A stretch of 64,000 nt of DNA from Gammaproteobacteria bacterium (lineage in GTDB: Bacteria; Pseudomonadota; Gammaproteobacteria; Pseudomonadales; Azotimanducaceae), in contig JAPPHD010000193.1 of the NCBI GenBank assembly GCA_028821125.1, positions 19,418 to 83,417 on the forward strand, read 5' to 3'. The position numbers and the translations under genes are program-made. Below the pieces are notes generated by a model. That model worked only from the letters and a program-made list of their open reading frames with translations, was not told the DNA's origin and ran no database searches. The stretch's first letter is position 1, and every line of letters starts with the position of its first letter. Of the stretch, positions 16,090 through 24,808 are shown piece after piece.

Positions 16090-18387
16090 TCACAGTTCCC
16101 AGGTCAGTTCGGCGCCCCAGGTTCGCGGCGGGGTGAGATAGTACCAGCGGTGCCCGAGCGCGGACGCCCCGAGGTGGAAATAGACCTCGTCGGTCAGGTT
16201 GCGCCCGAACAGCGCCAGCTTCCAGCGTCCCGGTGCGTCCATGAACGTCACGCTCGCATCCACCAGCGAATACGCCTTCGCCTCGGTGGTGTTCCGGTCG
16301 TCTGTCCAGACCTCGGACACGTACGACCAGGAGGCGCGCCAGATGAGCGCATTCCCGCCGGGCAGGTGCATGTCGTACGTTGCGGACAGGTTCGCGGTGA
16401 CGTCCGGCGCCATCGTGAATCCGAGGCTGCCGGCGGGCTTGCCGGTCGTCCGGGTGACGGCTTCGAACTCGTCGTAACGGGCGTCCAGCAATCCGGCTGA
16501 GACCTCGAACACCCAGCGCTCGTCCGGGGCCAGCATCGCCTCGATTTCCAGCCCCCGTATGGTCGCCTGGGCCGCGTTGAGAATCTCCTGCACGCCGGCT
16601 TCGTCGACGATGGTTCGCTGCAGGTCGTCGTAGTCGTTGTGGAACAGTGAAACGTTCAAGCGCGCACGCCCGTCGAGCAGCGTGGACTTCAGGCCGATCT
16701 CGAAGGCGTCCACCACTTCTTCGTCGTAGGGACCGGGAGCCGACAGCGGCGTGGCGGTGACGTAGCTCAGATCCGTAAAGCGCACGTTGTAGCCGCCGCT
16801 GCGGAACCCGCGGCTGTAGCTGGCGAACGCCAGCACATCGTCGCTCCAGTCCCAGGCGAGGCCGACCCGGGGCGAGAAGTTGCTCCAGTCCTCGCCATCC
16901 GCCAGCACAGTCCGGCAGTCGCGGAGCTGCGGCCTGCCGGTCTCGAAGGGAGCGCCCCGGGTCGCACAGTCGCCGGTCGCGGCGGGGTCACCGATCAGGC
17001 CGATTTCGGCGTCCTTGTCCTCCCAGGTGTAGCGCCCGCCCAGGGTCAGCGTCAGGCGCTCGACGAGACCGATGTCGGCCTGGGCGAAGACTCCCTGGGT
17101 AGCGTGCTTCACGCTCGAAACGCCGCGCCGGTCGGTGACGTTGAGCAGAATGCGGCGTTCCGCGTAGGTATAGTCCTGTTCGAACAGGTACAGCCCCGCG
17201 GTCAGGCTGATACCCCAGAACGGATTGCCGCCCCACCGGAGTTCGGCACTGACCTGGTCCGACACCAGCCGCGACCCGTCCGCGAACAGGCCCCAGTTCT
17301 CCAGATATCCGGTCAGGTCGGCGGAAAAGCGCTGTTCCAGGTCCCGGAATCCGAACACCGCCGTCAGCTCTCCCTTCCAGAGTTCCCAGTTGGCTTCCAG
17401 CCCGGCATTCACCCACGCCAGATCGTTGTCGCCCTTGTCGTGCTGAGCGGTGGTTCGGGAAGCGTAGGGATCCACGAGCGGCTCGCCCGCAAATTCGAAG
17501 GCCCGCACGCCAGCGCCGTCGCCCTGCGTCTTTCCGTACTCGACGATCAGGGCGGCGTCGAAGAGGCCCCGGCGCCAGGTCAGCGCGGGCCGTACCAGGA
17601 GAGACCTCGCGCTCCCCTGCCTGCCGGCGAACTTGCGGTTCTTCCAGTAGCCGTCGTGCTCTTCGTGTAGAACGGCCAGCTTGCCTCCCCAGTCGTCGCC
17701 CAGCGGACCGCCGAAGGTGGCGGCCAGGCCGCGGCTGCCGTGGGAGCCCCCGGTGGCCCGCAGCTTTCCCTCGAACGACTCTCCCGGCCTTCTGGAGCGC
17801 ATCGAAATGACTCCGGCCGTCGCGTTGCGCCCGAACAGGGTGCCCTGCGGCCCGCGCAGGACTTCGATGGCTTCCAGGTCGAACAGGTCGGTAATCACGC
17901 CGAAGATCGTGCCGTAGGAGATGCCGTCCATGACCACGCCGACGGCCGGATCCGCGGAGGGAATGCTCTGGCCGACGGTTCCCATCCCGCGAATGACGAA
18001 ATTGGCGACGCCTTTTATGGACGACACGGGCGCCAGATTGGCGTTGGGAACGTGCCGGCCGATGTCCGTCAGGTCGACCGCGAACATGGCGTCGACCTTG
18101 TCCCCGGAAAAGGCAGAGACGGACACGGGCACGTCCTGCACCGCCTCGGCGGTCGACTTCTTGCGAGCCGTGACCCTGATCTCCTCGATCAGCCCGCTCA
18201 GGTGGTCCGAGCGGGCGTGGCGCTGGCCCTCGTGACCCGGGCGCTCATGGGACGCGGAATGTCCCTCGTCGCCATGCGGCCCCTCGCTCTCCGCGCCCAC
18301 AGGCACTGCGAGCACCAGCGAGAGAGCCGTCAGCACCCAGCAACCGCAGGCGATCCGCGCGAACGCGCGCCCGGCCATTCGTTTCAT
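16090..18387 (-). CDS. TonB-dependent receptor with His-rich N-terminal extension
   Basis: This 765-residue outer-membrane receptor starts at the ATG at 18387 (MKRMAGRAF), giving a signal peptide that ends near VGAES; the ORF track's start lies inside the HAD gene. After the signal comes a histidine-rich stretch, GPHGDEGHSASHERPGHEGQRHARSDH, then the TonB box region IEEIRVTARKK, the plug (VLRGPQGTLFGRNATAG) and the barrel, ending WGAELTWEL. It imports an unknown substrate. The His-rich extension is uncommon and may bind metal. It is 28 bases downstream of the HAD gene, and probably in the same transcript. Confidence 0.93.
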   Translation of the reverse strand: MKRMAGRAFARIACGCWVLTALSLVLAVPVGAESEGPHGDEGHSASHERPGHEGQRHARSDHLSGLIEEIRVTARKKSTAEAVQDVPVSVSAFSGDKVDAMFAVDLTDIGRHVPNANLAPVSSIKGVANFVIRGMGTVGQSIPSADPAVGVVMDGISYGTIFGVITDLFDLEAIEVLRGPQGTLFGRNATAGVISMRSRRPGESFEGKLRATGGSHGSRGLAATFGGPLGDDWGGKLAVLHEEHDGYWKNRKFAGRQGSARSLLVRPALTWRRGLFDAALIVEYGKTQGDGAGVRAFEFAGEPLVDPYASRTTAQHDKGDNDLAWVNAGLEANWELWKGELTAVFGFRDLEQRFSADLTGYLENWGLFADGSRLVSDQVSAELRWGGNPFWGISLTAGLYLFEQDYTYAERRILLNVTDRRGVSSVKHATQGVFAQADIGLVERLTLTLGGRYTWEDKDAEIGLIGDPAATGDCATRGAPFETGRPQLRDCRTVLADGEDWSNFSPRVGLAWDWSDDVLAFASYSRGFRSGGYNVRFTDLSYVTATPLSAPGPYDEEVVDAFEIGLKSTLLDGRARLNVSLFHNDYDDLQRTIVDEAGVQEILNAAQATIRGLEIEAMLAPDERWVFEVSAGLLDARYDEFEAVTRTTGKPAGSLGFTMAPDVTANLSATYDMHLPGGNALIWRASWSYVSEVWTDDRNTTEAKAYSLVDASVTFMDAPGRWKLALFGRNLTDEVYFHLGASALGHRWYYLTPPRTWGAELTWEL

Positions 18388-18415
18388 TTCAGGCTCCGGC
18401 AGGGGGCAATCACGC

Positions 18416-19219
18416 CTACAACCTTCCGCGGTCAAGCAACCGATGGATGGCATGGGCGACGCCCGCATCGGTGTTTGCCTTGCTGACGTATGTGGCTTCC
18501 GACTTTGTGGCGGCATCTGCCTGTCCCATGGCCACGGAAGCGCCGGCAATCCTGAACATGTCCACGTCGTTCTCGGCATCGCCGAAGGCAACGACGGCCG
18601 CGGGGTCGAGGCCCATGTGCCCGCAGGCCGCGGCGAGCGCCGCTCCCTTGGTGGCGTCCCTGGCCGTGAGGGTGAGAATGATCTTGCCGGTGGGGCCGAT
18701 CGAATCCAGGACGGCGACCGTATCAAGGAATGGCTCCTTCAGTTCCCGGCGTATGCGATCGCCGCAACGGCTGCCCTGAATCGCCGCAATTCTGGGGACG
18801 TTGCCGTTCATCAGCCGCAACCGGTCCGTCCAGCGCATCTCCGGTGTGAGGAACCGTTGCTCGGGCCGCCCGTCCATCTTGATTTCCACATCGTCATTGA
18901 GCGTCACCGTGGCAATGCACCGTTCTTCGTTGCAGATCGCATAGAGCGCTTCGACGAACTCGCCGGGCAGCCGCCGGTCGAATACATCGCCGGGCAGCGC
19001 CGGGTCGAAGACCTGGGCGCCGGAACAGGCGATCACCGGCCCGTCGATGCCGAGCCGCTTGCCGAGCTCGAGCGCGTAATGCGACCAGCGGGCGGTCGCG
19101 ATGATGACCTCAAGGCCCGCATCGAGCGCCGCTCGCACGGCATTCACGTTGGCCTCGGGGATTTCGTCCCCCACCAGCAGGGTGCCGTCCAGATCGATGG
19201 CCAGTGCCGAATACCGCAT
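18416..19219 (-). CDS. Cof-type HAD-superfamily phosphatase
   Basis: This 267-residue HAD hydrolase has motif I DLDGTLL at the N-terminus, the conserved threonine in IATARW, a C2B cap, and motif IV GDAENDVDMFRIAG near the end. Cof-like enzymes dephosphorylate sugar phosphates, flavin or pyridoxal phosphates; the substrate here is unknown. I chose ATG 19219 (MRYSALAIDLDG), since the upstream 79 residues of the ORF are Pro/Arg-rich and unconserved in appearance. It is followed closely by the His-rich TonB receptor gene. Confidence 0.9.
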   Translation of the reverse strand: MRYSALAIDLDGTLLVGDEIPEANVNAVRAALDAGLEVIIATARWSHYALELGKRLGIDGPVIACSGAQVFDPALPGDVFDRRLPGEFVEALYAICNEERCIATVTLNDDVEIKMDGRPEQRFLTPEMRWTDRLRLMNGNVPRIAAIQGSRCGDRIRRELKEPFLDTVAVLDSIGPTGKIILTLTARDATKGAALAAACGHMGLDPAAVVAFGDAENDVDMFRIAGASVAMGQADAATKSEATYVSKANTDAGVAHAIHRLLDRGRL

Positions 19220-19296
19220 GTTTGGTACGCCTGTTGAGTGAAAAGAGGTATCGCCCCACGCGGGGACGGGGTTCGAATCAAAGAGAACGCATCCGG

Positions 19297-19770
19297 CTAT
19301 CGGGTCTTGTCGCCGCCGGCGCCCGGCTCGTCGACTTCCTCGGCCGAGGGCTCCCGGCGCGCCTGAGGCGGCGCTGGGGGCCAGCGCGGCTCGAACGCCT
19401 GGCGCATCAGGTTGAGCGGGTTCATCTCGTTGAGTTGCCGGAGATGGGTGCGCCACTGGTCCTGGTGATCCAGGAAAGCCACGATGCTCTGCTCGATATA
19501 GCGCCCCACCACGCCGCCCATGCGGTCTCCGTAGAACCGGATGAGGTTTTCAATCACCCGGTTCGTCAGCACGCTCTCGTGCCCCTCCGACTCCTGCTCG
19601 GCCAGGATCTGCAGCAGCACCGAGCGGGTGATGTCCCCGCCGTCTTTTCCGTCGACCACATGGATGCTTTCCCCGGCGACGATCAGCTTGCGCACGTCGT
19701 CGATGGTGACGTAGCGGCTCTCCGTGGTGTTGTAGAGGCGCCGGTTGGGGTATTTCTTGAGCTCGTGCAT
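19297..19770 (-). CDS. phaR: Polyhydroxyalkanoate synthesis repressor PhaR
   Basis: This 157-residue protein begins at ATG 19770 with the hallmark KKYPNRRLYNTTESRYVTIDDV, the PHB/PHA accumulation regulator DNA-binding domain. The PHB_acc domain follows, from LLQILAEQE through FYGDRMGG. In known systems PhaR binds both DNA and nascent PHA granules and represses the phasin and its own gene. The phaC stop and phaR start are separated by one base, indicating translational coupling. A TGC-rich region upstream of the phasin gene at 24.2 kb is its probable target. The tail from about residue 125 is Pro-rich and disordered. Confidence 0.95.
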   Translation of the reverse strand: MHELKKYPNRRLYNTTESRYVTIDDVRKLIVAGESIHVVDGKDGGDITRSVLLQILAEQESEGHESVLTNRVIENLIRFYGDRMGGVVGRYIEQSIVAFLDHQDQWRTHLRQLNEMNPLNLMRQAFEPRWPPAPPQARREPSAEEVDEPGAGGDKTR

Positions 19771-19771
19771 G

Positions 19772-21448
19772 TTACTTTTCCCGGACGTACAACCCAGGGG
19801 CGTCTTCCAGCGGCGGGTAGGTGCGGCTGCCCAGGGTATCCGGCGCATCCTTCTCTTCCGAGTGGCCCTTGAGCCAGGAAACCCAGTGCTCGCGCCAGTT
19901 TCCGGCCGTCTCCTCGCTCGCCCGCCACCATTCGTCCGGGTCCGCCGGCAGCGTCTCGCCCTGCCAGTAGCGCAGGTGACGGTTGTCGGGCCGCGCGCTG
20001 ATGGTCTGCGTGTGATTCTGGCTGGTCAGGATGAACTCCACGCCCTCGCCGAACAGGTGCGCGCTGCGGTAGCAGGCCTTCCACGGCGTGATGTGGTCCG
20101 TGGAGCCGGCCATGATGTATACAGGGTAGCCGATGGAGGATAGGTCCACCCGGTGCCCGAGCAGTTCGAGCGTACCCGCGGCCAGTGAGTTCTTGTGCCC
20201 AAGGTCGATCAGGTCGCACTGCAGTTCCGCCGGCACCCGGGTGTAGTCCATCGACCAGAACAGCAGCGGGTGGGCGAGCGGGTCTTCGCCCCGGAAATAG
20301 TTGCTGCGCATGAAGCTGAAGACGCTCTCGTCGAGCCGCAGCATGGCGAACATCTCCAGGATGTCCCGCTCGGTCATGCCGCCCTGGGCGCGCACGCGCT
20401 GTTTCTGGGCGACGACCGACTCATCGGTAACGAAGAGTGTGAAACCGCTGTCGCCGGGCTCGTTGTCGAGAATCGACACGAACAGCGACAGCGAGTTGAC
20501 CCAGTCGTCGCCCCGGGCCCGCAGCACGCCCGCCGCCGCCGCCGCGACGATGCCGCCCGCGCAGAGGCCGATCAGGTCGAGCCTGCGCTGGCGGGTGATG
20601 CTCCTGGTGATGCGAACCGCCTCGATCACCCCCTCGGTATAGGTGGCCAGCGACCAGTGGGCGTCCTCCCGAGAGGGATTCTTCCAGCTCATGGCGAAAA
20701 CCTGAATGCCGCTTTCCACCAACTGCCTGAACAGGCTGCGGCCCGGCGTGAGGTCGCCGAGATAGAAGCGGTTCACCTGGCTGAACACGTAGAGCAGCGG
20801 CTTCCTGTGCACCTTCGGCGTGGTGGGCCCGTACTGGATCAGCTCGAACAGCTCATTCCTGAAAACCACCTTTCCGGGTGTCGCCGCAACGTCCTTGCCC
20901 AGCTCGAAGGCATTGCGGTCCGCCACGGCGGGATAACCGTGGTTGTGCTGAAGGTCGTCGAAGAACTGCTGGATGCCCTTGACCACGCTGGCGCCGTTGG
21001 TCTCCACTGCCTTCTTGATGGCTTCCGGGGTGAAGGGGTTGTTGACGGGCGCGTAGATGTCCTTGGCCGCGTCCATGAGAAACTCGGCCCGCTGCCGGTC
21101 TATGCCTTCCAGGCCCGACTTCTCAAGCCATTCGTCCAGCGTGCGGGTCCAGGCCACGTACGACTGCCGTACCCGCTTGAAGACCGGGTTGTCTTCCCAG
21201 GCCGGGTCCGCGAAGCGCGCGTCGGCGGGCATTTCCATCGACCGGTTGCCGAACCAGATATCGGCAAGCTCCGCCTGGTAGCGCATCTGGGTTTCCAGCG
21301 CCAGGGCCGGATGGGCGCCCAGGTCCCTGGAAAACCGCTGCCAGGCCTCTGCGATGCTCTGGCGGTCGGCGCCCCACATGCTGCCGAGCGAGAGGCCTTC
21401 CATGGCCTCGCCGCCCTTCTCCGCATCGTTCCCGGCTGTATCCGCCAT
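19772..21448 (-). CDS. phaC: Class I poly(3-hydroxyalkanoate) synthase
   Basis: This 558-residue polymerase links 3-hydroxyacyl-CoA monomers into PHA at the granule surface. The lipase-like box with cysteine nucleophile is LIGLCAGG (C296). The Asp/His parts are seen in GSTDHITPW and SQNHTQTI. The N-terminal FADPAWEDNPVFKRVRQSYVAW matches PhaC N-domains, and the length is usual for class I (single-subunit) enzymes. It is immediately followed by phaR. No phaA/phaB pair is adjacent, although thiolases and an SDR occur in the window, so monomer supply is probably encoded elsewhere. Confidence 0.96.
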   Translation of the reverse strand: MADTAGNDAEKGGEAMEGLSLGSMWGADRQSIAEAWQRFSRDLGAHPALALETQMRYQAELADIWFGNRSMEMPADARFADPAWEDNPVFKRVRQSYVAWTRTLDEWLEKSGLEGIDRQRAEFLMDAAKDIYAPVNNPFTPEAIKKAVETNGASVVKGIQQFFDDLQHNHGYPAVADRNAFELGKDVAATPGKVVFRNELFELIQYGPTTPKVHRKPLLYVFSQVNRFYLGDLTPGRSLFRQLVESGIQVFAMSWKNPSREDAHWSLATYTEGVIEAVRITRSITRQRRLDLIGLCAGGIVAAAAAGVLRARGDDWVNSLSLFVSILDNEPGDSGFTLFVTDESVVAQKQRVRAQGGMTERDILEMFAMLRLDESVFSFMRSNYFRGEDPLAHPLLFWSMDYTRVPAELQCDLIDLGHKNSLAAGTLELLGHRVDLSSIGYPVYIMAGSTDHITPWKACYRSAHLFGEGVEFILTSQNHTQTISARPDNRHLRYWQGETLPADPDEWWRASEETAGNWREHWVSWLKGHSEEKDAPDTLGSRTYPPLEDAPGLYVREK

Positions 21449-21693
21449 GGCAAACTCCTGACTCGTTCCGGCGCGTCGATGTTTGTAGTGTTAGCAGGCC
21501 CTAATGTAAACTCCGCGCCGCTCACGGCTCCGGGCCATTGTATATCGGGGCAAGCGGGCTCTTGATTTGCCCGCCTGCACCGGTTGAGCGGGATGCCTTG
21601 CCGGCGCCCGCCGCCGGGCAAGAAAACGCCGCCGGTTGCAACAGGTTGGCCGGACGCCGCCGGGCACCATGATACTGTATCTGCCACCGGAAT

Positions 21694-21712
21694 TTGCCGG
21701 CACAGCCGGCAA
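21694..21712 (+). other. Hairpin in the leader of the 80-residue protein gene
   Basis: TTGCCGG and CCGGCAA form a perfect seven-base stem with a CACAG loop, ending 15 bases before the ATG at 21728. It may affect translation. The rest of the 280-base gap between phaC and this gene shows nothing I can name apart from GC-rich palindromic pieces. Confidence 0.4.
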
Positions 21713-21727
21713 GGCGATGACATTGCC

Positions 21728-21970
21728 ATGAAAATCAATGTGGAAGTGGACCTCACGCCCGAAGAACTGCGCCGCTTCATGGGCCTGCCGGATGTCGGCG
21801 CGGTGCAGAAGGAACTGCTGGAACAGTTCACCCAGCGTGTTTCCGCTTCGAACGAGCAGCGGGACGAGTTTCTGCGCAACCTGTTGACCGGCGCCGTGGC
21901 GCCCTGGCAGAGCTTTTTCAACATGGTTTCGGGAACCGGCGCGCAAACGGGCGACCCGCGCGACAAGTAA
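21728..21970 (+). CDS. Small DUF6489-like protein
   Basis: This 80-residue protein reads MKINVEVDLTPEELRRFMGLPDVGAVQKELLEQF. It has a short beta-like start and an acidic helix with the LTPEE-RRFMGLPDV pattern I associate with DUF6489, an uncharacterised family often found near PHA genes. There is no signal peptide or membrane segment. I placed the start at ATG 21728; the ORF track's 48 additional residues look like untranslated leader. It is divergent from phaC and 127 bases upstream of the WS/DGAT gene. Function unknown; a granule-related role is only suggested by position. Confidence 0.72.
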   Translation: MKINVEVDLTPEELRRFMGLPDVGAVQKELLEQFTQRVSASNEQRDEFLRNLLTGAVAPWQSFFNMVSGTGAQTGDPRDK

Positions 21971-22097
21971 GGGCCGCCGCAAACGGGACAAGATCAGCGA
22001 ACCGGCGCCGCCCGCCAGCGGCGTCCGCAACGGAAATGACTCTGGAAAACACCGACAACCCGCCGGGCGAAACCATCCGGGGTTCCGGGGAACCAAC

Positions 22098-23543
22098 ATG
22101 CGGCTGAGCACACAAGACGCATCGTTTCTGTATTCGGAGACGGCCAGCGGCCCCATGAACGGTGCCGGGCTCGCCATTATCGAGGGCGAACTGCCGTTCG
22201 AGACGGTTTATCGTCACATCGAATCGCGCCTGCACCTGGTGCCGCGCTACCGCCAGCGCCTGGCAATCGTGCCGTTCAATCTCGCCCACCCCAAATGGGT
22301 GGACGACCCGGATTTCGACCTCGCCAATCACGTCAGGCGCCACCGGCTGCCGGAAGGCTCTACCCTCGACGACGCCATCCGCGCCGCGCTCGACCTGAAC
22401 GAGCCGCTGCTGCCGCGCGACAAGCCGCTGTGGCGGATGACCGTCATCGAGGGCGTCAAGAACCGCACCATACTCGCCCAGACCGGCCACCACGCCATGG
22501 TCGACGGCGCCTCCGGCGTCGACATCACGCTGGCGTTGTTCGACCTGCAGAAAGACGCGCCAAAGCCGGAACCGCAAGCCTGGCATCCCAAGCCCCTGCC
22601 CTCCCCGGTGGAACTCGCCACCGAAGCGGCGCTGGAGACGGTGCACACCCTGTCCGGGGAGAACCCGTTCAAGGCCGTGAACTTCACGTCCGAGCGCGCT
22701 GAAATGCTGCGGCGCGCCACCGAGTCGATGACGCGGTTCCTGGCGGAGCCGGTACTGACCGCACCCTGGAACGCAGCGCCCGTCGGGCCGAAGCGTCATT
22801 TCCTGTGGCGCAAGTACCCGTTCGGGGATTTCCGCCGCATTCGTTCCACACTAGGCGGCACCATCAACGACGTGGTGCTCGCAGCGGTGACCGAAGCCGC
22901 CGCCCGCTACCTGCAGGCCCACGGCGAACGCACGTCGGGCCAGCACCTGCGCATCATGTGCCCCGTGAACGTACGCACCGAAGACGAGCGCGGCGCGCTC
23001 GGCAACCGCGTCTCCGCCATTTTCCCGATGTTCGACGCCGAACCCACGGGCATGGCGGAGCGGCTGCACAAGGTGCGCTGGGAAACCGAGCAGATCAAGA
23101 ACAACCGCGAAGCACAGGCCATGCAGTTGATGATGGAGTCCGCGCCGGCCATGCCGCCGGTGGCGATGGCGCCGGCCCTCCTGGTGGGAACCCCGTGGGA
23201 CCCGACCGCAATCAGCGCCAACTTCCCCCTTCCGGTTCCGCCCGCGTTCGGTCCGCGCCCCCCCATGTTCGGCTTCAACTTCACCTGCACGAACGTCCCC
23301 GGCGTACAGACCGCGCAGTACCTGGCCGGCCACCGCATACTCGACAACCTGGCTTTCCTGATGCTGGGCGGCACCCTGGGCTATGGGATCGTGATTACAA
23401 GCTACAACCAGAACATCTATTTCAATTTCATCTGCGACCGCCGCCTGATGCCCGACCTGGAACTCATGGCGAACGGCGTCGACGATGCTTTCGAAGAACT
23501 ACTGGCCGCAGCGGAGCAGGCGAAATCCGCAGCGGCGAACTGA
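22098..23543 (+). CDS. Wax ester synthase/diacylglycerol acyltransferase (WS/DGAT)
   Basis: This 481-residue acyltransferase makes wax esters or triacylglycerol from acyl-CoA and a fatty alcohol or diacylglycerol. The catalytic HHxxxDG motif is present as TGHHAMVDGASG (about residue 132). The C-terminal WES domain includes FNFTCTNVPGVQ, close to the family's NVPGP pattern. Length is normal. It directly precedes a GNAT gene (17 bases apart) and a phasin, and is near phaC, so storage-lipid functions are clustered. Which ester is made cannot be told. Confidence 0.94.
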   Translation: MRLSTQDASFLYSETASGPMNGAGLAIIEGELPFETVYRHIESRLHLVPRYRQRLAIVPFNLAHPKWVDDPDFDLANHVRRHRLPEGSTLDDAIRAALDLNEPLLPRDKPLWRMTVIEGVKNRTILAQTGHHAMVDGASGVDITLALFDLQKDAPKPEPQAWHPKPLPSPVELATEAALETVHTLSGENPFKAVNFTSERAEMLRRATESMTRFLAEPVLTAPWNAAPVGPKRHFLWRKYPFGDFRRIRSTLGGTINDVVLAAVTEAAARYLQAHGERTSGQHLRIMCPVNVRTEDERGALGNRVSAIFPMFDAEPTGMAERLHKVRWETEQIKNNREAQAMQLMMESAPAMPPVAMAPALLVGTPWDPTAISANFPLPVPPAFGPRPPMFGFNFTCTNVPGVQTAQYLAGHRILDNLAFLMLGGTLGYGIVITSYNQNIYFNFICDRRLMPDLELMANGVDDAFEELLAAAEQAKSAAAN

Positions 23544-23560
23544 CCGGCCACGGAGGATTC

Positions 23561-24163
23561 ATGTCCGCCACACCAAGCATTGAAAGCAACCTCGAGAAGT
23601 ATCCTCAGGAGGTCACGCTCACCGACGGGCGCAGGCTGGAACTGCGCGTGGTCGGCGCTGTCGACCGAAACGCCATCCTCGCATTCGCCCGCGGCCTCCC
23701 CGAGCAGGACCTTTTGTTCCTGCGCGTGGACATCACCAGGCCGGAGGCTGTCGACCGCTGGCTGGCCAACGTCGCCGAGGGCACCACGCTGTCACTCATC
23801 GCCTACGACGGCGACGCGATGGCCGGCTATGCAACGGTCGACCGCACCCCCGCCCGCTGGACGCGGCGCGTGGGCGAACTGCGGCTCACGGTGGGGCAGG
23901 GCTATCGCGGCCAGGGCCTCGGCCGCCACCTGAGCGCCAGGATCTTCGACATCGCCAAGAGCCTCGGCCTGAAGAAGCTGACGGCCAACATGACGCCCGA
24001 CCAGCGCGGTGCCCAGGCCGCCTTCCAGCGCCTGGGGTTCGTCGCCGAAGCCCTCCTCACCGATTTCGTGGAAGACCGCGACGGCGGCCTGCACGACCTG
24101 GTCATGATGACTTTCGATGTGGACGGCCTCACCGACCACGCCGACCACTCGCTGCAGCTCTAG
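23561..24163 (+). CDS. GNAT-family N-acetyltransferase
   Basis: This 200-residue protein carries the acetyl-CoA-binding motif VGQGYRGQGLGRHL in the second half, followed by LKKLTANMTPDQRGAQAAFQRLGF, typical of GNAT enzymes. The ATG at 23561 has GGAGG seven bases upstream; the longer ORF in the track runs through the WS/DGAT gene in another frame. It probably shares a transcript with WS/DGAT. The acceptor substrate is unknown. The stop is followed by the regulatory region of the phasin gene. Confidence 0.9.
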   Translation: MSATPSIESNLEKYPQEVTLTDGRRLELRVVGAVDRNAILAFARGLPEQDLLFLRVDITRPEAVDRWLANVAEGTTLSLIAYDGDAMAGYATVDRTPARWTRRVGELRLTVGQGYRGQGLGRHLSARIFDIAKSLGLKKLTANMTPDQRGAQAAFQRLGFVAEALLTDFVEDRDGGLHDLVMMTFDVDGLTDHADHSLQL

Positions 24164-24200
24164 CCAGCGGCAAAAGTCCCGTGTGGCAATATGCGGTTTT

Positions 24201-24294
24201 TGCTGCATTGCATTAGCCGCCAACAACCACCAAAAAAAGGGTTGCATCAAAAAATGCTGTGGTGCACAATAAGCATGTTTGTGCGATGCAGCAT
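24201..24294 (+). promoter_or_regulatory. Phasin promoter with clustered TGC/GCA boxes (probable PhaR operators)
   Basis: An AT-rich gap holds TTGCAT (24242-24247), a 17-base spacer and CACAAT (24265-24270), a plausible sigma-70 promoter. Three TGC-rich boxes surround it: TGCTGCATTGCA (24201-24212), TGCTGTGGTGCA (24255-24266) and TGCGATGCAGCA (about 24282-24293). PhaR of other proteobacteria is known to bind TGC-rich sites at phasin promoters, and phaR is 4.5 kb away. The operator assignment is inference from that knowledge. Confidence 0.65.
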
Positions 24295-24334
24295 ATTCGC
24301 TGACTCGATCGTTGAAACCAATTGGAGGTAGTCG

Positions 24335-24700
24335 ATGAACCCGTTCGAACAACAGATGAAGCTTGGCCGCGACCTGATGGAACTCAACTCCGAATGGTTC
24401 AGGAAGCTCGCCGAGCTCGATTCCAGGAATTTCAGCGACTACGTTCAGTTCAATCAGGATTTCGCCGGCAGGCTGCCGGAGGTGAAGGACATCCAGAGTT
24501 TCGTCGACCTGCAGCGCGAGTACGGCGAGCAGCTCTGGAACGGCGCCCAGGAAGCCCTGAAAACCCGCGGCGAGATGCTGCGTGACGCGTTCAACGCCAA
24601 CAACGAAACGATTCGCAGGGCGTTCAGCCCCGAAGCCGAAGAGAAGCCGCAGGCGAAGCGCAGCTCCACGAAGAGCGGCGCCACCAAAGCGGCCGCCTGA
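24335..24700 (+). CDS. Phasin-family granule-associated protein
   Basis: This 121-residue protein is mainly amphipathic helix, with the phasin-type beginning MNPFEQQMKLGRDLMELNSEWFRKL and a Lys/Ala-rich tail (KRSSTKSGATKAAA) like those that bind DNA or polymer. Phasins coat PHA granules and set their size. It has a TGGAGGTAG ribosome site, its own promoter with probable PhaR sites, and a strong terminator. No signal peptide or catalytic motif is present. Confidence 0.88.
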   Translation: MNPFEQQMKLGRDLMELNSEWFRKLAELDSRNFSDYVQFNQDFAGRLPEVKDIQSFVDLQREYGEQLWNGAQEALKTRGEMLRDAFNANNETIRRAFSPEAEEKPQAKRSSTKSGATKAAA

Positions 24701-24733
24701 GCGGTAACGAATACCGCTTTCCTCCCCCTGCAC

Positions 24734-24783
24734 ACCCCCGGTAACCGGAGACTTTCTCCAGTTACCGGGGGTTGTGCTTTTCT
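24734..24783. terminator. Strong terminator between convergent phasin and GYD-PlsC genes
   Basis: ACCCCCGGTAAC pairs with GTTACCGGGGGT, with an inner GGAGA/TCTCC stem and a CTT loop, so nearly the whole element folds. A T-rich run (TTGTGCTTTTCT) follows on the plus strand. It ends 26 bases before the convergent stop and could serve both genes. Confidence 0.85.
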
Positions 24784-24808
24784 GGTGCCTGAGAGTTGGG
24801 GCGGCGTC

